From positions 1-20,146 of the forward strand of contig JBBTUK010000018.1 in assembly GCA_038063775.1 (NCBI GenBank): 20,146 nt of DNA, in the 5' to 3' direction. The DNA is from UM-FILTER-42-9 sp038063775 (GTDB lineage Bacteria > Patescibacteriota > Minisyncoccia > Moranbacterales > UBA2206). How positions within the stretch are numbered: the first letter of the stretch is position 1; each line of letters starts with the position of its first letter. Below are positions 15,290 through 20,146 of this stretch, piece after piece. The translations under genes were made by a program, and so were the position numbers. The notes under the pieces were generated by a model, which made no database searches, was not told the DNA's origin, and saw only the letters and a list, made by a program, of their open reading frames with translations.

Positions 15290-15922
15290 ATGAGATACAA
15301 AGCAATCTTTTTTGATTTTCATAAAACACTTTCAAGCTCGCTTTATTGGGAACAGCTTAAGGATACGAATCATCCAAGGCATGAGTGGTTTGATAAAATA
15401 ACCAGGTTTCTTTTCGAAGAGAACAAACAGATTATAAATCCCTGGATGCGAGGCGAGTACGATACGAATTATGTAACGGATATTATTTCGCAAGGTTTAG
15501 GGCTGCCAAAATCAACTTTGAAAGAAGATCTTGAATATAGCTGTAGAAAAATGAAATTTATAAGTGAAGAGATACCTAAATTTATAAAGATGTTCAGGAG
15601 TAGAGGGATAAAATGTGTGGTGGCTACCGATCATACGGATGTTTTCAGAGAGCATATCATACCTGGCATGAAACTTGATGAATTGTTTGATGATTTTCTT
15701 ATATCTTATGAGATAGGAAAATTGAAGTCAGATATAGACCGAGAAAATAAAAAAATTCTATTTTTCGAAACCTTCTTGAAAAAAAACGATTTAAAATATA
15801 AAGATGTCTTGTTACTCGACGACTGCATGCATGATGTCAGCTACAAGGAGTTTGGCTTTGGGCAGATTCGAATTGAGGGTAGAGATCATCTTTTAGATAC
15901 CCTGAAAGTTCTGGCAAATTAA
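15290..15922 (+). CDS. HAD-superfamily hydrolase-like protein
   Basis: 210 residues from the ATG at 15290. The frame is open upstream to TTG 15245, but the HAD fold starts at MRYKAIFFDFHKTL and the upstream part is palindromic spacer. Motif I is FFDFHKTL: the nucleophile D9 is present, but the second Asp (general acid) is His11. Motif II is VVATDH (T113 region), motif III is a Lys in GKLKSD (144 or 146), and motif IV is LLLDDCMHD (D177, D178). A helical cap lies between about 15 and 95. Such proteins are phosphatases, phosphonatases or transferases; DxH instead of DxD makes a plain phosphatase less certain. The gene looks more AT-rich than its neighbours and has no functional link to them, so it could have been acquired separately. 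The substrate is unknown. Confidence 0.75.
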   Translation: MRYKAIFFDFHKTLSSSLYWEQLKDTNHPRHEWFDKITRFLFEENKQIINPWMRGEYDTNYVTDIISQGLGLPKSTLKEDLEYSCRKMKFISEEIPKFIKMFRSRGIKCVVATDHTDVFREHIIPGMKLDELFDDFLISYEIGKLKSDIDRENKKILFFETFLKKNDLKYKDVLLLDDCMHDVSYKEFGFGQIRIEGRDHLLDTLKVLAN

Positions 15923-15953
15923 TCTATATGAACTCGCTAAAAACGACTTTTTT

Positions 15954-15962
15954 TGCTATAAT
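15954..15962 (+). promoter_or_regulatory. extended -10 promoter giving a probably leaderless RNase H-like transcript
   Basis: TGCTATAAT contains a perfect TATAAT (15957-15962) with the TGn extension; no good -35 is seen 16-18 bases upstream. Only six bases (AAAGCC) separate the -10 from the ATG at 15969, so transcription would begin at or within a base or two of the start codon. Confidence 0.6.
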
Positions 15963-15968
15963 AAAGCC

Positions 15969-16400
15969 ATGAACAAGAAGATTACAGTGTTCACCGACGG
16001 CGGGTCAAGGAACAACCCGGGCCCCGCGGCAGTCGGGGTTTATATTGAAACACTGGGGAAAAAATACGCCGAATATATCGGCGAAAAAACCAATAACGAA
16101 GCGGAATACGAAGCTTTGATTTTCGGATTGAAAAAAGTCAAAGCGAACATCGGAAAAGGCGAAGCCAAAAAATCAGAAGTTGAGTGTTTTCTGGACAGTG
16201 AGCTGGTCGTGAAGCAGCTGAATCACGAATATAAATTGAGCGAAAAACATATCCGAGTTTTATTTTTGCAAGTCTGGAATCTGATGCTTGATTTTAGGTC
16301 AGTAAAGTTTTATCATATAGCCAGAGAGAAAAACGCCATTGCTGATGAATTAGTGAACCAGGCGCTTGACGAAAAGGAAAAACAAAGCAATTTATTTTAA
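15969..16400 (+). CDS. Ribonuclease HI-like protein (bacterial/archaeal short type)
   Basis: 143 residues, an RNase H fold. The proteins of this type nick the RNA strand of RNA-DNA hybrids. The motifs fit: FTDGGSRNNPGPAAVG (8-23, catalytic D10), TNNEAEYEAL (41-50, Glu46), CFLDSELVVKQLN (73-85, Asp76) and AREKNAIADELVNQA (118-132, Asp126). The basic protrusion of E. coli RNase HI is absent, as in the archaeal and B. subtilis YpdQ-like forms. The four-acid site is complete, so activity is likely. The transcript appears leaderless. The frame ends 10 bases before the adaptor gene, which may be read from the same promoter. Confidence 0.9.
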   Translation: MNKKITVFTDGGSRNNPGPAAVGVYIETLGKKYAEYIGEKTNNEAEYEALIFGLKKVKANIGKGEAKKSEVECFLDSELVVKQLNHEYKLSEKHIRVLFLQVWNLMLDFRSVKFYHIAREKNAIADELVNQALDEKEKQSNLF

Positions 16401-16410
16401 TTTTTTGCTA

Positions 16411-17430
16411 ATGGCCAAGCGGAGAAAAATAATAATCTGGGTCATTGTCGTTTTGGCGGTTGCTGCCGGCGGCTATTTTTATTATTCAAAATCAAAAAAA
16501 CCCAAGACCGAATACGCGACAGTCGATGTGGCTAGGGGAAACCTGACTCAGACAGTTTCCGTGACTGGAACCATAAATCCTGACCGCAAATATGAATTAG
16601 CTTTTCAGACGACGGGTAAGGTTCTGGAAATGAATGTTGATGTCGGAGATCAGATTACCAAAGGGCAACGGCTGGCAAAAATAGATCCGGGAACCTTGCT
16701 TTCCCAGTTACGCCAAGCTGAAGCCGGAGTCAAAGTCCAGAAGAAAACTTTGTTCAACATGGAAAGACGCAGAGAAAGCTTCACTGAAGCCCAACGGGAC
16801 GCGCAAAGGGCCCAAATAAAACAAGCCCAAGCCGGAGTGGATATCATAAATGATCAATTGAAAGAGACCGTGATTTATTCTCCGATTGATGGAGTGGTGC
16901 TCAAAAGATTCGCAAATGTCGGCGACACGACATTCGTCAACGCGGCCCGCAGCACCTCAATTTTGACCGTGGCAGAGAAAGGTGATTTGCTCATCGAATC
17001 TAATATTCCAGAATCAGACATTATAAAAATCATTTTGGGGCAGAAAGCCACAATAACCTTCGATTCTTTAGCGCCGGATGATATATTTGAGACTGAAGTC
17101 ACCGAAATCGATCCAGACTCAACCGTTATCCAGGATGTCGTTTATTACGGAATCAAGCTGAAACTGGATAATCTTGACCAAAAACTCAAGTCTGGAATGA
17201 GCGCCAATGTCGAAATCCATTCGGCTGAACAGGATGATGTTCTGATGATTCCGCTGCGGGCGGTGCAAACTCAAGGTAGCCAGAAATTTGTCGAGATCCT
17301 GAATCCGGACGGAGCAACGACGGCTAAAATCCAGATCGAAACCGGACTGGAAGGGGATGAAGGAATGGTTGAAGTGAAATCGGGATTGCAAGCCGGACAG
17401 AAGGTTGTGACATTCACCAAAACTTTATAA
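16411..17430 (+). CDS. HlyD/MacA-type periplasmic adaptor (RND/MFP family) of an ABC exporter
   Basis: 339 residues. One N-terminal membrane helix (7-24) follows a basic start (MAKRRK) and anchors an extracytoplasmic body. A first half-lipoyl strand set (VSVTGTINP; GKVLEMNVDVGDQITKGQRLAKID, split near 69-92) is followed by a helical hairpin (about 94-152) and a second half-lipoyl (VIYSPIDGVVLKRFANVGD, 154-172). Beta-barrel and membrane-proximal domains follow (SGMSANVEI, VLMIPLRAV). The frame extends upstream to a TTG inside the RNase H gene, but the ATG at 16411 gives a proper signal-anchor start. The hairpin is short, which fits a cell without a TolC-type outer-membrane channel. The ATPase gene follows after one base, so this is an operon. 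Confidence 0.92.
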   Translation: MAKRRKIIIWVIVVLAVAAGGYFYYSKSKKPKTEYATVDVARGNLTQTVSVTGTINPDRKYELAFQTTGKVLEMNVDVGDQITKGQRLAKIDPGTLLSQLRQAEAGVKVQKKTLFNMERRRESFTEAQRDAQRAQIKQAQAGVDIINDQLKETVIYSPIDGVVLKRFANVGDTTFVNAARSTSILTVAEKGDLLIESNIPESDIIKIILGQKATITFDSLAPDDIFETEVTEIDPDSTVIQDVVYYGIKLKLDNLDQKLKSGMSANVEIHSAEQDDVLMIPLRAVQTQGSQKFVEILNPDGATTAKIQIETGLEGDEGMVEVKSGLQAGQKVVTFTKTL

Positions 17431-17431
17431 A

Positions 17432-18241
17432 ATGCCAAATCCAATCATTCAGGTAAAAAATCTTTCGAAGACTTACGATAATGAAGGCGTCCAGACTCAA
17501 GCGGTTTGCGGCGTTACTTTTGATGTTAAAAAAGGCGAATTCATCGCGATTATGGGTCCTTCCGGTTCCGGGAAGTCAACTTTGATGCAAATACTTGGTT
17601 TTTTGGATCGGCCGACTGAGGGCGACTATTTGTTTGATGGCAAGGATACTTTCAAGTTTACGGACGACCAGTTAGCCAAAATTCGCAATAAAAAAGTTGG
17701 TTTTATTTTTCAGGCTTTCAATCTGCTTCCGCGGACCAGCGTTTTCGAAAATATCGAGCTTCCTCTTCTTTATGATTCACCCCCCCAATTTTTAGAAAAT
17801 GAATCTGAAATAACAGAAGGCAATCTGAAGCAAAAACTTTTGAATTGGTGGGGGGGTAAAAAAAGCGAAAAGGAAAACAATGAAAAAAAAGTCATGAGTG
17901 CTTTGCGCTCCGTTTCAATGGAGCACCGTTCCAATTATCTTTCCAATCAGCTTTCAGGAGGGGAAAAACAAAGAGTGGCTATCGCGCGGGCGCTGGTCAA
18001 TGACCCGGAAGTTATTTTTGCCGACGAACCGACGGGAAACCTGGATTCAAAATCTGGGATCCGGGTAATGAAAATTCTTCAGCAGCTCAATCGGGATGGC
18101 CACACGATAATTTTGGTAACACATGAAACCTTCACCGCTGAGCACGCTAAGCGGGTTCTTCAAATGAAAGACGGAGCGCTGGTTTCCGATGAGCCGGTGA
18201 CAAACAGGCGCTATGCACGGGACGGAGAACTTCTGAAATAA
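17432..18241 (+). CDS. MacB/LolD-type ABC transporter ATP-binding protein with an extra central segment
   Basis: 269 residues; this family is normally about 220-240. It drives the permeases downstream by ATP hydrolysis. Walker A is GPSGSGKST (42-50), the Q-loop is FIFQAFNLLP (Q94), the signature is LSGGEKQRV (174-182), Walker B is VIFADEPTGNLD (194-205, catalytic E199) and the switch His is H231 (LVTHE). Between ENIELPLLYD (106-115) and the helix VMSALRSV (154-161) there is about 35 residues of extra polar, Lys-rich sequence with LLNWWGGKK, replacing a short helix in relatives. The DNA of this segment carries C7 and G7 runs as inverted arms. The ATG follows the adaptor stop by one base. The permease lies 31 bases downstream. 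Confidence 0.93.
   Translation: MPNPIIQVKNLSKTYDNEGVQTQAVCGVTFDVKKGEFIAIMGPSGSGKSTLMQILGFLDRPTEGDYLFDGKDTFKFTDDQLAKIRNKKVGFIFQAFNLLPRTSVFENIELPLLYDSPPQFLENESEITEGNLKQKLLNWWGGKKSEKENNEKKVMSALRSVSMEHRSNYLSNQLSGGEKQRVAIARALVNDPEVIFADEPTGNLDSKSGIRVMKILQQLNRDGHTIILVTHETFTAEHAKRVLQMKDGALVSDEPVTNRRYARDGELLK
17779..17857. repeat. C7/G7 inverted arms inside the ABC ATPase gene
   Basis: ACCCCCCC (17779-17786) is the exact inverted complement of GGGGGGGT (17850-17857). Next to the runs, AATT (17787-17790) and its counterpart AATT (17843-17846) also match with a small offset. The arms bracket exactly the part of the gene that encodes the segment missing from related ATPases. This fits an old in-frame insertion of a small inverted-repeat element, but no target duplication is visible. 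Confidence 0.4.
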
Positions 18242-18264
18242 TTTTAAATTCTAAATTTAAAATT
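18240..18264. repeat. AT-only perfect inverted repeat between ATPase and permease genes
   Basis: An 11-base arm (18240-18250, AATTTTAAATT) and its exact complement (18254-18264) are separated by CTA. The left arm includes the last two bases of the ATPase stop codon. As RNA it would be a weak A-U hairpin with no following U-run. Similar TTCTAAAT/TAAAATT words fill the spacer at 3447-3478, so it may be ordinary spacer sequence. Confidence 0.35.
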
Positions 18265-18272
18265 TACTCGCC

Positions 18273-19514
18273 ATGCAAGTTTTAGATCCGGTTAAAATTT
18301 CATATAAAAATCTTACCGCGGCGAAATTTCGCTCTTTTTTAACTATGCTCGGAATCATCATCGGAGTAGCCTCGGTCATCATTGTTATGGCGATCGGCGC
18401 TGGTGCCCAAGCTTTAATCCTGAATGAAGTTCAGAGCATTGGATCCAATCTGGTTGGCGTTTTGCCCGGCGCCTCTGAGGAAAAAGGCCCCCCGGCCTCA
18501 GTTTTTGGAGTAGTGGTGACAACCTTGAAATATGACGATCTCCAGGCGATACTCAAGAAAAAAAATGTTTCGAACACAGTAACTGGTTCGGGATATGTAA
18601 CCGGTTCGGCGACAGTAAGCTATAAAGAAAACAGCTTTTCATCAAGCTTTCAGGGCGTGAGCTCCAGTCTTCCGAATGTTGAAAAAGTCATTCTCAAATC
18701 GGGAAGATTTTTTTCCAAGGAAGAAGAAACTAATCTGTCGAGAGTGGCAGTTCTCGGCTACAATCGGGCGAATGATCTTTTTCCCAACATTGATCCGGTC
18801 GGAAAATCCATAACATTGAAAAATCTCAACTTCACAGTTGTCGGCATGATGGACAAAAAAGGTTCATCATCTTTTTCCAATCCCGATGACCTGATTTTCG
18901 TGCCTCTTTTCACCGGACAAAAATTGCTGCTCGGCATAGACTATCTGAATTTTATCCGGATAAAGGTCGATAACGAGGGAAATCTGAACAGAGCCGTTAT
19001 TGACATAAAATCCACCATTCGTGAACAGCACAACATCAAAGATCCGGCCGACGATGATTTTTCTGTCCGGAACACCGCCCAAGCGCTTTCCATCCTGACT
19101 AACATCACAAATGTTTTGAAATATTTCTTGGTTTCCATTGCCGCAATATCGCTGGTTGTCGGCGGAGTCGGCATTATGAATATAATGCTCATCGCGGTCA
19201 ATCAGCGAATCCGTGAAATCGGACTTCGAAAAGCCGTAGGCGCCAGAAACATCCACATAGTTTACCAATTTTTGATCGAATCGATAGCGGTTACTTTATC
19301 AGGCGGAATCCTCGGAATACTCATCGGAATCATAATCTCTTATCTGGCGGCTATCATAATAAGAAGCCTGGGCAATACCTGGGAGTTCATAATCACCTGG
19401 CAGTCAGTCATATTGGCGACTTCAGTTACAATTGCTATCGGAATAATTTTTGGAATGTATCCTGCCCGCAAGGCTTCGCGGGTAAGTCCCATGGAATCCC
19501 TAAGATACGAATAA
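18273..19514 (+). CDS. MacB-type ABC transporter permease (MacB_PCD + FtsX domains)
   Basis: 413 residues with the classic four-helix layout. One helix is at about 20-45 (FRSFLTMLGIIIGVASVIIVMA). A large extracytoplasmic MacB core domain of about 230 residues follows, containing SRVAVLGYNRANDLFP and VGKSITLKNLNFTVVGMM. Three C-terminal helices form the FtsX domain (about 283-308, 335-363, 378-398). The coupling segment RIREIGLRKAVGAR and the end YPARKASRVSPMESLRYE are typical. With the adaptor and ATPase it forms a MacAB-like mechanotransducing exporter; relatives move antimicrobial peptides, lipoproteins or lipids. In a cell without an outer membrane the cargo would leave directly from the cell surface. 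The substrate is not visible. The start follows GCC and lacks a Shine-Dalgarno. Confidence 0.93.
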   Translation: MQVLDPVKISYKNLTAAKFRSFLTMLGIIIGVASVIIVMAIGAGAQALILNEVQSIGSNLVGVLPGASEEKGPPASVFGVVVTTLKYDDLQAILKKKNVSNTVTGSGYVTGSATVSYKENSFSSSFQGVSSSLPNVEKVILKSGRFFSKEEETNLSRVAVLGYNRANDLFPNIDPVGKSITLKNLNFTVVGMMDKKGSSSFSNPDDLIFVPLFTGQKLLLGIDYLNFIRIKVDNEGNLNRAVIDIKSTIREQHNIKDPADDDFSVRNTAQALSILTNITNVLKYFLVSIAAISLVVGGVGIMNIMLIAVNQRIREIGLRKAVGARNIHIVYQFLIESIAVTLSGGILGILIGIIISYLAAIIIRSLGNTWEFIITWQSVILATSVTIAIGIIFGMYPARKASRVSPMESLRYE

Positions 19515-19518
19515 AGCT

Positions 19519-20146
19519 ATGTTTCATGAGCTTGTCGTTTCAATTAAATTAGCTTTCAAGAATCTTCACGCTAACATCGGAAGGACAATTTTAACATTGG
19601 TCGGCATAGTGATCGGAATAACATCAGTAATCGTGATTATGTCGAGCGGACAGGGACTCAAAAGTTATGTGCTGGGACAAATTGAGACTTTCGGAACAGA
19701 CGTCATTCAGGTTGAAAAAAAGATTCCCAGCACCGGAGCTATGTCAATCGCCAATGCGATCGGGCAGGCCCAGGGAATACAGATAACAACCCTGAAAGAA
19801 AAGGATGCGCAAGCGCTTCTGAAACTGCCAAATGTGGCTGATCTCTATCCCGCCGCATTTACTCAAGAATTGGCCAGTTATCAAGGCACCAACAAAAGGA
19901 TATTGCTTTTTGGAACCGGCGCGCATGCGCCGATTGTCGATCCTGGAGTAAAAGTGGTTGAGGGTAATTTTTTTTCTGACAGTGATGACGAGAGTTTGGC
20001 TCAAGTGGTTGTTATAGGCTCTGATCTTCGGGAATTATTTTTCGGGGATAGCGCAGCGCTGGGCAAGGAAATAAGGATCAATAATCAAAATTACAAAGTC
20101 ATCGGGGTTCTGGAAAAAAGGGGGGTGGTGTCGGTCGTGAATATCG
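19519..20146 (+). CDS. Second MacB-type ABC permease, truncated by window edge
   Basis: The ATG at 19519 lies four bases after the previous stop, and the frame stays open to the last base (209 complete codons). It begins with a cytoplasmic helix and TM1 (TILTLVGIVIGITSVIVIMSSG, split around 23-44), then GLKSYVLGQIETFGTDVIQVE. Next is a MacB core domain with VVVIGSDLRELFFGDSAALGKEI and NYKVIGVLEKRG near the edge. The order of elements matches the permease just upstream, but the sequences are clearly different, so this is a second permease and not a recent duplicate. With one ATPase gene, the two permeases may form a heterodimer. The FtsX half should lie just outside the window. Confidence 0.88.
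   Translation, partial: MFHELVVSIKLAFKNLHANIGRTILTLVGIVIGITSVIVIMSSGQGLKSYVLGQIETFGTDVIQVEKKIPSTGAMSIANAIGQAQGIQITTLKEKDAQALLKLPNVADLYPAAFTQELASYQGTNKRILLFGTGAHAPIVDPGVKVVEGNFFSDSDDESLAQVVVIGSDLRELFFGDSAALGKEIRINNQNYKVIGVLEKRGVVSVVNI

Noticed and set aside
16366..16410. TTG-initiated extension of the adaptor into the RNase H-like gene
   Set aside because: It would put 15 extra residues before a normal basic signal-anchor start at 16411.
1..20146. CRISPR arrays, tRNA or rRNA genes, transposases, toxin-antitoxin or defence genes
   Set aside because: No regularly spaced repeats, cloverleaf or rRNA sequence, or proteins of these families were seen on either strand.

Overview
The window looks like a scaffold fragment from a Candidate Phyla Radiation (Patescibacteria, Parcubacteria/Moranbacteria-like) genome. 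This is an inference from gene content and style, not from a marker gene. Supporting points: densely packed, moderately AT-rich genes all on the + strand; a fused ADP-forming acetate-CoA ligase; shortened housekeeping enzymes (Pgk); start codons almost without Shine-Dalgarno sequences; and TAA at 16 of 17 visible stops, with TAG once and TGA never. The code is standard: the proteins are full length when TGA is read as stop. The 100-N run at 8072-8171 is an assembly gap.

Layout. 1-93 is the tail of an unrecognised gene. 149-1366 is an MFS transporter. A good promoter at 1457-1485 precedes a YbaK-type tRNA-editing protein, then scpA. A 144-bp inverted-repeat element separates scpA from scpB. 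Next come an S11 D-Ala-D-Ala carboxypeptidase, mraY and pgk, closed by a Rho-independent terminator (6729-6755). A new promoter drives eno, followed across the gap by gpmI, a PfkB-family sugar kinase, the ADP-forming acyl-CoA synthetase and an unusual degenerate response regulator. After a structured 5' region comes recJ, then a HAD hydrolase preceded by a near-palindrome. An RNase HI-like gene follows, apparently with a leaderless promoter. The window ends with a MacAB-like export system: adaptor, ATPase, one complete permease and a second permease cut by the window edge.

How the genes fit together. ScpA/ScpB serve chromosome condensation and segregation. The carboxypeptidase and MraY serve peptidoglycan synthesis. 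Pgk, GpmI and enolase are consecutive steps of lower glycolysis, and the acyl-CoA synthetase can make ATP from acetyl-CoA, so the middle of the window is an energy module for a fermentative cell. RecJ and the RNase H-like protein act on nucleic acids. The adaptor/ATPase/permease set probably exports a peptide or lipid-like compound, or protects the envelope.

No complete novel defence or mobile system is visible. The most interesting items are the inverted-repeat element abutting the scpB start codon, the receiver protein that has lost its phospho-acceptor Asp and conserved Lys but gained a C-terminal Cys4 knuckle pair, the possible RNA switch before recJ, and an ABC ATPase with an extra segment bounded by C7/G7 inverted arms. 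No stretch above 300 bases lacks a gene.
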